A DNA stretch of 64,000 nt from Diplolepis rosae (GCA_030998225.1 JAPYXD010000259.1:2170001-2234000); one strand, 5' to 3'; shown: positions 20,071 through 29,945, numbered from the stretch's first letter. Notes: generated by a model not told the origin, from the sequence alone. Program-made: numbers and translations.

Positions 20071-21869
20071 CCCAGGCGGAAATTTACAACCGGCGCAGCA
20101 CCGCGCCAGCACTGCCAGCGGACTTCCAGCGCTGGCATAGTGCTGGCAGTAGATCCTCGTGAAGTCTGTCGCGGTGCTGGCAAAGCTTCGAAAGGTAACA
20201 CCGGCATAGTGCTGACCAGCAGTGCTGCGTTAGCGCTGACCTTCAGTGCTGGCGTGGTGCTGGCGGAACTCCGATAGTTAACAACGGCATAGTGCTGACC
20301 AGCGGTACTGCGCTAGCGCTGGCCGTCAGTGCTGGTGCGGTGCTGGCACTAGTACAAAATGTCACTCGGCTGGGAGTTGTCTTTTAGTACTGGGGCGGTA
20401 CTGGAAAATGTACCGAAAATCTGTATTGTACTTAGATAAAAAGTACAGGGAAAGTTCGAGTTAAGACTCTAATATTTACCGTTTTTAACGGCAACGGAGG
20501 GATATTCGCTTGGAAGGTTAAGTTTACTGTTTTCACAGTAAAATATCTGTTTTCAAGCTAGAAAATTTTTTCTGTGTAAATTGACAATACTTTTTCGTTA
20601 CACGTACACAGAGAAAAAATCTCAGTAGGTTTGACTACTTTTTAACTTACTTTTCGTAGTTCGTAAAGGCCCCAAGTGTCATTTTTGAAGTTAAGTGAAC
20701 TGTAGGAACAGGTAAATCAAATAAGAGCAGTAATTGAATCGATGAATATTCTTAGTACATTTCAAAACTTTATTTACTTTCAAGCAGACTCTAACTTACT
20801 TATTTTTATATACAAACTTACCTACAAACACACATTCCCCTATACACTACACAAACGCTCGTATAGGTAGTATTAGAAATTATTCTTAACGCTGCGGGTT
20901 CGAACCCTCTCTACTTACAATTAACGCATTACTAACCTAACGACTAAGCCTCTCGGCTGCGCACGCTTGGAATACAAGAAAGAAAATAGCGCTTATAACC
21001 TTCAACTACTGCAGGGCCGTGTAAGAAGTGTATAGGCCCCGTGTAATCGGGAATTTTTAGATTTTATCCAGATTTATGATTCTGATTAAAATTTTTAAGA
21101 TTTTTAATTATTAAATCGATTTTCTATAAAATGAAATATTTTTTGAAAGAAAGCGATAAAATTTTTGAATTAAAGAACATTACGTAATAAAAATATTTAT
21201 ATGCATTTTAGAATTATTAACTTTTATTATTGTATATTAGTGATACTTTATACAGGTTATGATTCCTTTAATTTTTGTTTTCAAGAGTAAAATCAACGTA
21301 TGATCAGAATCTGAAAATTTTGAGTTTTTTCAATTTAAAAAATATGATGAAACTTTGGAACCGCAGCATACTTTAGTACAATCATAAAACCAATCGATGG
21401 AAAGTTTAACTAATTCAAGCAATAAACTTTGGTTTACTTCAATAAAAATGTTTTTCGATCAGCGAAATTTTACTTTCCATCACACCAATGCGGGCACACA
21501 AACGAATGTGTAGAATGTAATTGATTTTTTTTAGAGTACTGCTCATAGCTTTACTAACATGTTTGTCGGCAATGAAAGGCGATAGTAAGGCTTGGCATTA
21601 CTCAAAAGTTGGTTGTTTGCTAACACTGAACGGTGGTACTGCGCCGGTGCTGATTCAGTGCTGCACCGATGCTTGGCAATACACAAATGTTGGTTGTTTG
21701 CCAGCACTGAAAAGCAGTACTGCGCCGGCGTTTAGCCAGTGCCGCCCCAGTGGTGTGCCAACGCTTGGCACAGTGCTGATCGGCAGCACTGGCATTACTC
21801 ACGGGTTACAACCGGAACGGTACCGCGCCGGTTGTAAGGATTGGCAGTACAACGATTTTTCCGCCTGGG
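20071..21869. mobile_element. Element O, GC-rich AGTGCTGGC-word element, AA target duplication
   Basis: Ends CCCAGGCGGAAA and TTTCCGCCTGGG are perfect inverted repeats flanked by AA (AACC is an equally valid reading). The two GC-rich parts, 20071-20428 and about 21530-21869, are dense in CCAGCACTG/CAGTGCTGG words on both strands, and stand out against the AT-rich background. The empty site, read in reverse complement as GAATCATAACCTGTATAAAG, is intact at 21243-21262 inside repeat T copy 2. The 119-codon plus frame at 21521-21880 and the 60-codon frame opposite are translations of the words. Confidence 0.8.
20429..21360 (+). mobile_element. Repeat T, copy 2, inside element O
   Basis: Starts TACTTAGATAAAAAGTACAG after a TG. 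It parallels copy 1 in reverse complement through the nested CACAGAGAAAAAATCTCAG block (20611), the tRNA-like region (minus strand, 20960-20896, B box GGTTCGAACCC), the CCCGTGTAATCGGGAA block and the uninterrupted site into which O inserted in copy 1. Similarity to copy 1 ends near 21360. 21361-21530 is unassigned. Confidence 0.65.
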
Positions 21870-23003
21870 AACCTATATAAAGTATCACTAATATACAATA
21901 ATAAAAATTAATACTTCTAAAATGTATATAAATCTTTTTATTATGTAATGTTCTTCAATTCAAAAATTTGATCTGTTTATTTCAAAAATATTTCATTTTA
22001 TAGAAAATCGATTTAATAATTAAAAATTTCAATCAGAATCATAAATTGGCATAAAATTTTAAAATTCCCGATTACACGGGGCCCATACACTTCTTACACG
22101 GCCCTGCAGTAGTTGCAGGTTATAACTGCTATTTTCATTCTTGTATTCCAAGCGTGCGCAGTCGAGAGGCTTAGTCGTTAGGTTAGTAATGCGTTAATCA
22201 TAGGTAGAGAGGGTTCGAACCCGCAGCATGAAGAATAATTTTTAATACCACCTGAACGAGCGTTTGTGTAGTGTAGAGGGAGGTGTGTGTTTGTAGGCAA
22301 GTGTGTATATAAAAATAGTAAGTCAGAGTCTACTTGAAAGTAAATACAGTTTTGAAATGTACTAAGAATATTCATCGATTCAACTACTGCTCTTATTTGA
22401 TTTATCTATGTTCCTGCAATTCACTTAACTTCAAAAATTACACTGGGGCCTTTGTAAACTTTGGAAAGTAAATTAAAAAGTAGTCAAATTTACTGAGATT
22501 TTTTTTCAGTGTATGTGTAATGAAAAAGTACTGTCAATTTACTCAGAAAACAATTTTCTAGCTTGAAAACAGATTTTTTACTGTGAAAACAGTTAAAATT
22601 AACCTTCCAAGCGAATATCCCTCCGTTGCCGTTAAAAGTGGTAAATATTAGAGTCGTGACTCGAATTTCCCCTGTACTTTTTCTCTCAGTGTGGAAAATC
22701 GTTTTTATTTATTATTTTCTCAGTGAGATACCTGAACAAAATTGGTCACGTGACTCTGCTGATATATACCCTTAAATTCAATGCGTAGGTCCAATAGGGC
22801 CCTAATGGTGTCCTTTTTTGTAGGTGGGGAAGTGTAAGGGCTGACCTCACTAAACCCCTACTAGAAAGTCTAGTAGGGCCCACCTCGACAAAAGCGTTAC
22901 GTTACCGACGAGGCCCTGACTATTTTTCCACGCTAGATCCCGACTAGAGATAGGGCAAACTCGTCGGGGCTCCACTAGACCCCTATCAAAATTTCTACAC
23001 GGG

Positions 23004-23385
23004 ATAGCAGGGGGGTTTTGAGAATTTCGAAAAATTGGGTATATTTTCATGCGTTTCGTGAAAAAGTGCCATTTTTACCCGTGTTTTTTGACATGAAAAT
23101 AGTTAAACAACTGTAGAAATACTATTTTGCTCGAAAAAGCGCGCTACCACACACTTGAATATAGAATTGTCCATAAAATACCGTTTCATTCAAGTAAATC
23201 GGTTGAATAGTTTGCTCGCAATCTTGACGGCCGGATAAAAAATGTTAGTTTCGAGAAAACGAGCCTCAATGTTTTTGTACATGAAAAAATATGTTCCATT
23301 CAACTTACGGATTACCAATAGAACTTTGGGATTATATTTTTGAGTAGTTTTTCAATCGATTTGAGCTAAAAAAAATTTTTTGATA
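23004..23385. mobile_element. Family K, right part of the copy split by J and R
   Basis: ATAGCAGGGGGGTTTTGAGA through GAGTAGTTTTTCAATCGATT matches 41299-41665 of the complete family K element. It then passes into family B sequence instead of the K right terminus, so this copy is truncated. Confidence 0.75.
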
Positions 23386-23447
23386 AAAAGTTCGTGTAAA
23401 ATAACTTTTTTATTTAAAAAAAAGTTTTTCTCGAAATTTGGGAAATA

Positions 23448-23726
23448 CGCGGAGAAACTTTTTATATCAATTTTTACTATAGTATTTTTCAATTTAGAGA
23501 AAAACGTATCACTTTGAGAATTTTTGTTAGTATTAATACTAAACTTTATAATAATTATATGAAACTTTGGTATGAACTATAGTAAAATTTGATATGAACT
23601 ATGCTGAAGTTTGATATCATTATTATAAAGTTTAGTATTTTTACCAACAAAAATTCTCAAAGTGATACGTTTTTCCCTAAATTGAAAAATACTATAGTAA
23701 AAATTGATATAAAAAGTTTCTCCGTG
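23448..23726. mobile_element. Element Q, CACGGAGAAAC ends, TA target duplication
   Basis: 279 bp palindrome-like element: CGCGGAGAAACTTTTTATAT at the left and ATATAAAAAGTTTCTCCGTG at the right, with ACTATAGTA and TGATATGAACTAT words inside. TA at 23446-23447 and 23727-23728. The empty site GGGAAATACAAGAGAAAAC is present at 42090-42108. Related ends occur at 56037-56115 and 63180-63297. Confidence 0.9.
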
Positions 23727-24165
23727 TACAAGAGAAAACGATTAAGAACGTCTTTCAATTTTTTTTGAGCGAAAATTTTGTAAAAAATTTGACAGCTAAC
23801 TGTAAATGTCGATAAGTTTTCGAATTGTTTTGAAAATTTTTACTAAAATGAAATTAACAGACGTACTTTATTGTCATTTTTTACGTTTCCTAAATTTGCA
23901 GAAAGATACTTAGTAAAGTAAAAAATTTATCTTAGATGAACGAATAAATGTATAATTCAGTCACGTGGTCCGATTGATACATGGCTTTAAAGTACATTCA
24001 AATCTGATATTTTTTCGAAATCTATCATGTTTTCGAGATCATACGAAAAAAAAAGAAAATTTGTCACACAAGACCTCACAAACCTCAGCCCAATATGCAA
24101 ACTTAATACAGCAATTTTTAACAGTATACCATCATATAATATAATGTATGTAAAAATGTATCTAT
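23727..24165. mobile_element. Family B copy plus flank shared with 42100-42400
   Basis: 23727-23993 follows family B (AAAACGATTAAGAACGTC, GATAAGTTTTCGAATT, CAGTCACGTGGTCCGATTGA) to a degenerate end, and continues in step with 42370-42400. 24040-24145 is the arm end and flank of the 18.15-18.8 kb inverted-repeat element. Much of 18.8-24.0 kb and 40.9-42.4 kb therefore share one older backbone. Confidence 0.65.
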
Positions 24166-24559
24166 CTCTCTAAGACAAACAAATCCTACAAGTCCCCTAA
24201 CTTTTCAAATTTACCCCATCACAATTTTTTTCTATTTTTTTTTTCCAAAACGATAAAAGTTTTCAATTTATCCAGGAAAGAAAAGTGTTAAACCGAGTTT
24301 CTAATAGGTGAGAAATCTGGAAAGACGACCCTTCTCGATAAGAGTTTCCTGTTCGGCCATTTGTCGAGGGTTAACATTTACATTTATAAAATACACCTAC
24401 GCCCTTGATACACGTGCATGTCCACACATTGGCCCCTAACTCCACATATGAGTAGAAGTAGAAGTACAATGCTCACTATTGGGTTGATTGTGGAGAGAAG
24501 TCGTGGGGGGGGGGGGGAGAGGGCATGCGGGTCGGGGTCGAGCCTTGCATATTGATGTC
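24166..24559. other. Unique-looking sequence with a 13-base G run
   Basis: No repeat relationship is seen. A G run occupies 24505-24517. The 73-codon plus frame at 24525-24746 has no recognisable motif and runs into family C. Probably single-copy non-coding sequence. Confidence 0.4.
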
Positions 24560-24733
24560 AGCTTGCATGAATTTTTCATACTTTTCGTCGATTTTGAGCG
24601 CCGATAAACCCAGGGCCCCCTATTTCCAAAAAGCCACCTTCAATTTCGTTTATTCACTTTACTCACTTTTATTCATCCATCCACACTATTACCTTTCTTT
24701 CGTCATTGCTTCACTTCAAGATTCCATCCTAAT
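24560..24733 (+). repeat. 175 bp direct duplication, left copy
   Basis: CTTGCATGAATTTTTCATAC through AAGATTCCATCCTAATT recurs at 25651-25826 with only a few changes and one short length difference. The two copies bracket a block of repeat DNA (24734-25650). The unit occurs nowhere else in the window. Confidence 0.9.
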
Positions 24734-24742
24734 TGAAATTTA

Positions 24743-25417
24743 TTAAGGTAGTTGATCCACGAAAATTAGACTTCAGGCAAAAATAGATAATTTTGCTTTC
24801 AAGAATAGCAATATTATTATTGAAGGGCTATTTTGGAAGAGAAAAGATTGATTTCCATGAAAAAAATTTGAAATACAGAAAAATAATTTTATTAATAAAT
24901 TTTATTTTTGCCCCAACTTTTTTTCTTATCGCTTCTTACCAAATTTTAAAAAAATATGCGATTTTAATAAATTACAAATCATTTTTTCAAGAAAAAGTTT
25001 CCCTACAACTTAGCCATTTCCATTTTTCGAAAATGAATAAATTATTATCAAATTCAGCAATTTGTTTATACAAATTTCGTTTTGGAAAATGTTTTTTTAA
25101 TGGTTTCAGCCATTAAAGAATATATTTTTAAAAATCAGAAAGGGTGAAGTTGTGGGAAATCTTTTCTCTGGAAAAATGATTTATGATTTATTAGAATCGC
25201 ATAATTTTTTACAATTTGGCAAGAAGCAATAAGAAAAAAAGTTGGGTCAAAAATAAAATTTATTAATAAAATTATTTTTCGGTGTTTCAAATTTTTTTCA
25301 TCTAAAATAATCTTTTCTCTCTCAAAATAACCCTTTAATAATAATATTGCTATTCTTGAAAGCAAAATTATCTATTTTTGCCTGAGGTCTAATTTTTGTG
25401 GATGAAAACTACCTTAA
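24743..25417. mobile_element. Family C, complete 675 bp foldback element, TTAA target duplication
   Basis: Both ends read TTAAGGTAGT/TGATCCACG-like in inverted orientation, and the arms of about 300 bp pair along most of their length. TTAA at 24743-24746 and 25414-25417. The empty site GAAATTTATTAAAAGCAGC is intact at 29208-29226. Inward-facing frames at 24793-25116 (plus, 107 codons) and 25135-25365 (minus, 76 codons) both begin MLSRIAILLLKGYF because they lie in opposite arms. Likely a non-autonomous element of a TTAA-targeting (piggyBac-like) family; that link is inference. Confidence 0.9.
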
Positions 25418-25650
25418 AAGCAGCTAAAATATTTTTTCAGATTAACCAAATTTTTGGTGATACTTTTTACATACTTATTGTATGAGAAGGTATTGTTTTT
25501 ATGTGAAAAATTATTTTACGAATTTTTTTTGGGTATCCACACATTTTATTGTCTCTATAACAACAAAATACTATGGTTGAAAATTTATTCCTTCATGCAA
25601 GACAACTTTTTTAATTTACAAAGTATCTTTCTGAAAATTTGGGAAACGTA
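25418..25650 (+). repeat. Repeat block Y, copy 1
   Basis: Matches 29219-29455 closely (AAGCAGCTAAAATATTTTTT, TATGAGAAGGTATTG, GACAACTTTTTTAA). Together with GAAATTTATTAA at 24735-24746 it forms the block lying between the two 175 bp duplicates. Similar 65-92 codon frames occur in both copies because they are recent duplicates. Confidence 0.8.
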
Positions 25651-25826
25651 ACTTGCATGAATTTTTCATACTTTTCGTCGATTTTGAGCGCCGATAAACC
25701 CAGGGCCCTCTATTTCCAAAAAGCCACCTTCATTTTCGTTTATTCACTTTACTCACTTTATTCATTCATCCATCCACACTATTATCTTTCTTTCGTCATC
25801 GCTTCACTTCAAGATTCCATCCTAAT
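25651..25826 (+). repeat. 175 bp direct duplication, right copy
   Basis: See the left copy at 24560. The junction on the left follows GGGAAACGTAA directly. After the duplicate the sequence is unique. Confidence 0.9.
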
Positions 25827-26289
25827 TCCTAAGTAAATACTAATCCCAATCTCTGAAAAAATGAAGTTTAACAGCCGAAACGAAAAGGTCACTTTGATTG
25901 GCACCTTAAAGTCACTGATTTACCGTATAAGTGGACTTTGAAAAAAACTGCCGGGTTAGGTTGGGTTAGGTTAGGAGCCATACAAACAATGTTTAAAATT
26001 TTTGTATTTAATTTAATATAAAAGTATATGAAGACATTTGCATATGGAGTAGGGAAATTGTGTTGAAAATGGACATTTTAGTATTAAAGCACTTACAGGG
26101 GGTGGCCAAATTATTATACCCACATTGTTTTTGTTATTCGTATAAACTCTCCTAATTCTCCCTGAAAATAACATATAAGACGTCAAAATTATGCATAGAC
26201 CTTAAGATGAAGTATTTTTGACCATTTTTGAGGAAGATATTGTGAAAAAGTCGAAACTTCAAACTTTTTTTAAATTATGAATAATTCCT
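25827..26289. other. Unassigned sequence with a short TTAGG run
   Basis: GGGTTAGGTTGGGTTAGG-type sequence at 25953-25976 resembles the insect telomeric repeat but is only about four units and interrupted. No gene is recognised in the rest. Confidence 0.4.
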
Positions 26290-26496
26290 AAAATAATTGA
26301 TGCTTTTAAATGTTTTTTGACTTATTTTGAAGGTAAATTTACGTAGCATTAATATAAAAATATGCCGGAAAAGTTATACTAATTTTCCCCTTTATTCGTA
26401 AAGAGTCTAAACATAGAACAAAAAAGGCGTAGAAATTGAAACTTGGAAAATGATATATTAAAAAATAATAAAATTAATTATATTTGTAATGTTAGA

Positions 26497-26580
26497 TAAT
26501 TGGCTTTAGGGTCCATAAATGAAAAAAACAGTAGTTTCAATCAAACGTTTCGACTCTGGAGTCTCATCCATCATGCTTAT
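26497..26580 (-). ncRNA. Hammerhead-like motif 4 (degenerate)
   Basis: On the minus strand the stem II loop CAATCA is reduced to CA, and the first core bases are changed (GGATGA instead of CTGATGA). GAAACGTTTGATTG and the downstream GGACCCTAAAGCCAATTATC box are intact. Core loss predicts an inactive copy. Confidence 0.6.
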
Positions 26581-26983
26581 TTTATCGAAGTTTTTTAGAG
26601 GTTTCATTGAAATTTTATCGAAGTCTTTATGGAAGTGTTGTTTGCGTATTTTTAAGGTTTTTTAAGGTTTTTTTCATATTGATCAAAGTTTTACCGAAGT
26701 TTTTCGTAATTTTTTGAGTTATTTTTTCTCACATTTTATACCTGCATCTACAATTTAAGCTACATTTGTACATAAACGTGACTAGTTTTTTATCTCAGAT
26801 GTTTTTTTAAAATGTATGTGTTACTTTTCAATATCAATTCTTAAGATTTCTCTCGTGTTTCACCAAAAAATGTTTATGTTTGATTTTATGTAGGTTTTCT
26901 CATATTTTTATACTGCAGACAATACCAAAGTTGTACTCAAATGCACAATATTCACTAGTTGTTTTTTCATATTCTAGAAATAA

Positions 26984-27072
26984 AGATCACTGATGAGGAC
27001 TCCAATCAGAGTCGAAACGTTTGATTGAAACTACTGTTTTTTTCATTTATGGACCCTAAAGCCAATTATCTA
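26984..27072 (+). ncRNA. Hammerhead-like ribozyme motif 5 (reference copy)
   Basis: GATCA, CTGATGA (26990-26996), stem II GACTC-CAATCA-GAGTC with one extra G beside the core, GAAACGUU, then UGAUU. Helix I is GAUCA/UGAUU (five pairs, one G-U). Cleavage would fall after the second U of GUU. ACGU after GAA is self-complementary, so helix III would need a second molecule. The downstream box is GGACCCTAAAGCCAATTA. Catalytic activity is inferred from motif match only. Confidence 0.75.
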
Positions 27073-27365
27073 ACATTACAAATATTGTTATTGAGGGTCG
27101 ATATAATTCCTGTTCTAAAAATTAATTATATTCCATTTTTCAATTAAGTTTCATAAATTTTTGTGGGTTATCACTTATATGTATTTTTAAAATCCTTTTT
27201 TTTGAGTATGAGAATTTTTTGAATTATTACGCCTTTTTTGTTTTATGTTTAGACATTTTACGAATCTAGGGGAAAATTAGTATAACTTTTTTGGCACGTT
27301 TTTTACATGCTACATGAATTTACCTTCAAAATAAGTCGAAAAATATTTTTAAATACTTTCAGGTG

Positions 27366-28756
27366 TTCTATAATTTCTAGAAAATGATTGTGATAAATGC
27401 TATTTTGACATTTATTCTAAAGTGTATAAAGATTAAAAATGAAATGCCAAGGTCTCCATTTTGACTGTTTTATTCATTTGCTCTGATTAAATGGCCAGTT
27501 CTAACAGATTATCTTCAACATTTTTATTTATCTACTAATTTTATTACGAAATATGTCAAATGGTATATTTGAATATTTCCTTTACTTTCGAAGAAGTTTT
27601 ATTTTATAAATTTTACTAATTAATGTAAAATATTAACAATAAAATATTTATTTATAAACAAATTATTCTTCTCAGAATACAAAATTTAAAAGAGTTTCAC
27701 AAAATGAATTTCTTTTGCAATAAATAATTAAAAATTATTATTTTCTTAAAATATATATCATAGTCTTGAATTTGATTTCTTCTGGTATGGAATTTTCTTG
27801 AAATAAAATACTTTAAATTTAAACGAACGCACATATTTTACATGGTGAATGAAATATATAAGTGAAAATGGAAGGTTTGAATATTTGAACAAATATAAAT
27901 TATTGTACCTAATTTTGTAAATAGACTCATACCAAAGGGTGTCTTTTTGTAAAAGAACCTAAAATAAAATATTTCTCTGAAACAAAATATTTTTAAAAAT
28001 GTAAAATTTTGCACAACTACCTTAATTTATGTTTTTTCTTTGGTTAGGGTGTTTACTCATTTGAAAAGCGTGGAAAACTAGGGAATTCTGAGATAAACTT
28101 TATTCGAATAATTTTAAATTAATACCGTTCTAATTTTGGAAAAACATATTCAATTTTTAATTCAATTATTCAAATGAAGTTTGCAACGTTTTTTTAGAAA
28201 GCAAAGTGAAAATTATTCATTTTTTCCATTTAAATAAAAACTTATCATGGAAAGAATCCAAATTGACAAAATATTTTATTTTTATTATTGATTCATATTC
28301 ATATTCTGGACTTTGAAATGTTTTGCAAATAAAAGAAACAATTCTCTTGATTCTAATTAGTAGGTTTTTCGACTGTGTCGTGTAGTGACTCATTTATAGA
28401 TATTTGAATCAGTTAATTTTAACTAAAGTCTACGTTAATTTAATTTTTCGAACTGATTGAATAACTGAAGTGAGTCACCAAATGAACTTTATTGTAAAAA
28501 ATAGCATTAATTAGACTCAGGAAAAATGATTTAATTGTACTCGCAGAATTTGCAATATTATTATTGATTATATCGTGACATGTTTCCGTACATGTTCATT
28601 GTTTTATTGAGAACTCGCTCACCCATAAGTCTTTCCGCATGTTTACTCTATCTTTTTCTAATATCAATAAGCAAAGAAAAAAAGAAAAAAACATAAAATA
28701 CAATAATTATTAAGTTGCATGTCTTAGTTAATAAATATTTATAGGTTACTATTAAG
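27366..28756. other. 1.4 kb AT-rich sequence without recognised features
   Basis: No open frame of note apart from 28648-28830 (minus, 60 codons), which overlaps hammerhead motif 6. I see faint family C-like words only (GCAATATTATTATTGAT at about 28551). Confidence 0.5.
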
Positions 28757-28875
28757 CTAATTGGCACTGAAGAGGGCCCCCATTTGTGGCCGAAACGTTT
28801 GCCTTTTGTATTTTTTATGAGTTCTATCACTTAAAAAAATCCGCAACAAAACTGACCCCATGCCAAATTAACTAT
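28757..28875 (+). ncRNA. Hammerhead-like ribozyme motif 6 (CUGAAGA subfamily)
   Basis: TTGGCA, CTGAAGA (28767-28773), stem II GGCC/GGCC around CCCATTTGT with one extra G, GAAACGUU, then UGCC. Helix I GGCA/UGCC is four perfect pairs at the cleavage site. Downstream at 28850-28866 the box reads CTGACCCCATGCCAAAT, the counterpart of GACCCTAAAGCCAA in the other subfamily. 28876-29207 is unassigned AT-rich sequence. Confidence 0.7.
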
Positions 28876-29207
28876 TACAAAATTATTATTGATGTTTATG
28901 TTTTGAAAGAGAGGAGATTATTCTTTTTATAAATAAATATTGACATGCAGAAATTATTTTTCTAAAACCTTTTATTCCTGACTAAACTTTTTTTTACATT
29001 AATAAACACCAATTTTCAAATATGATGGAATTTTGATAATTTTAATAATTTTATAAATTTTTTATTGCCTTATAAATCTTTAAGAAAATGTATTTGAAAT
29101 AAAAAATTTGAATTAAATTATTTGGCATTAACTCAATTGTTTCCTAAAATTGGAGACGGTAAACTTAATATTTTTCGCAGTGTGCACAAAATCATTAAAA
29201 TTGATTG

Positions 29208-29455
29208 AAATTTATTAAAAGCAGCTAAAATATTTTTTCGGATTAACCAAATTTTTGGTGATACTTTTTACATACTTATTATATGAGAAGGTATTGGTTT
29301 TATGTGAAAAATCATTTTACGATTTTTTTTTGGGTATCCACACATTTTATTGTCTCTATAACAACAAAATACTATGGTTGAAAATTTATTCCTTCATGCA
29401 AGACAACTTTTTTAAATATACAAAGTATCTTTCTGAAAATTTGGGAAGCGTAGCA
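29208..29455 (+). repeat. Repeat block Y, copy 2, with the empty family C site
   Basis: GAAATTTATTAAAAGCAGCT shows the uninterrupted target into which family C inserted at 24743. The block ends GGGAAGCGTAGCAAAAGACA and runs into TGTCTGTTAA, where family M is inserted. Confidence 0.8.
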
Positions 29456-29476
29456 AAAGACAATAAAGCATGTCTG

Positions 29477-29945
29477 TTAAGGGGATCCGCCACCTGTAAT
29501 TGGTATATTTTTGATTTTTTTGACATTTTCTAAAAATGTTTTTTTTCATTCTCTATACTTTTCTGAGCATGTGTGTAAATTTTCAGGGCAATCTGATTTT
29601 TCTTTTCTTGGAAAAATAAATGAAATTAAAAGTTAATACACTGAGAAAACAGTTTCTTTGAATCAAAGAAACATTTCTTTGATATACGGTCAAAGAAAAA
29701 ATATCTTCGAATTCAAGAAAGTTTTGTTAACTCAAAAAAAATGTCTTCAATTCAAAGAAATTTTTTCTTTGACCGTATATCAAAGAAATGTTTCTTTAAT
29801 TCAAAGAAACTGTTTTCTGGTTGTACGATTTACGAATAACGCGTTTTTAGCGAAAATTAGCTTTTTACGCAAAATAGTTTGTTTATTTATTTACTAATAT
29901 TTCTGAATTTTATGGAAAATAGTATATAACGGGTATCCTTATAAG
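29477..29945 (+). mobile_element. TTAA-inserted family M, copy 2
   Basis: Starts at TTAA with GGGGATCCGCCACCTGTAAT and follows copy 1 (4754-5095) apart from element F1 inserted at 29639-29823. The target context CTGTTAA is seen uninterrupted as CTCTGTTAACTTC at 47614-47626. Right terminus not recognised. 29946-30189 has no recognised feature. Confidence 0.6.
29639..29823. mobile_element. Element F1, AATCAAAGAAA-word MITE, TA target duplication
   Basis: 185 bp: CACTGAGAAAACAGTTTCTT at the left and CTGTTTTCTGGTTG at the right. Inside are AATCAAAGAAA words in both orientations, with ATACGGTCAAAG and CTTTGACCGTAT as a matched inner pair. TA at 29637-29638 and 29824-29825. The corresponding uninterrupted sequence in family M copy 1 is AAAAGTTACTATGATTTACG at 4908-4927. 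Confidence 0.85.

Larger units (their letters stand above)
19950..22691 (-). mobile_element. Repeat T, copy 1, split by a 1.8 kb insertion
   Basis: Reading leftwards from CACTGAGAGAAAAAGTACAG at 22691, this copy runs to 21870, is broken by element O, and resumes at 20070-19950. It matches copy 2 (20429-21360) at about 85-90 percent. At 22164-22220 the plus strand has tRNA-like boxes, GGCTTAGTCGTTAGG and GGTTCGAACCC. TG follows the outer end at 22692-22693. Its far end on the left is not identified. The 65-codon minus frame at 22178-22375 is probably chance. Confidence 0.65.
19253..23003. mobile_element. Element R, GGGGCCC/ACTAGA-word element with deep nested insertions
   Basis: Outer ends CCCGTGTAGAAATTGCCCTA and CCCTATCAAAATTTCTACACGGG, with ATA on both sides. 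19300-19500 and 22790-22980 are built from GGGGCCC, CTAGTCGGG and ACTAGAAA words in both orientations. Everything between about 19520 and 22740 appears to have been inserted later. Relative to 41025-41295, about 265 bp of the surrounding family K is missing at the insertion site, so insertion or later recombination removed target sequence. The 66-codon minus frame at 22850-23050 is a shadow. Confidence 0.7.
26290..27365. mobile_element. Large inverted repeat carrying two head-to-head hammerhead units
   Basis: About 26290-26580 is the diverged reverse complement of about 26985-27365: GACTTATTTTGAAGGTAAATTTAC pairs with GTAAATTTA...AAATAAGTC, and the hammerhead units face each other. The centre (26581-26984) is AT-rich with CGAAGTTTTT-type words. 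No open frame of note. Confidence 0.75.

Noticed and set aside
20888..20965. Functional tRNA gene on the minus strand
   Set aside because: The B box is good but no acceptor or anticodon stem forms properly. It is part of repeat T, which has a second copy at 22.16 kb.
20429..22691. One giant palindromic element with about 0.9 kb arms
   Set aside because: The part of the right arm that should lie next to the centre is found at 19950-20070, left of the left arm. Two nested copies of T explain the order; a single palindrome does not.
24793..25365. Pair of 76-107 codon frames beginning MLSRIAILLLKGYF as a small protein gene
   Set aside because: They are the two arms of a palindromic TTAA element read inwards. 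Other copies have stops or indels, and there is no recognisable domain.
25953..25976. Telomere or interstitial telomere array
   Set aside because: Only about four interrupted TTAGG-type units.
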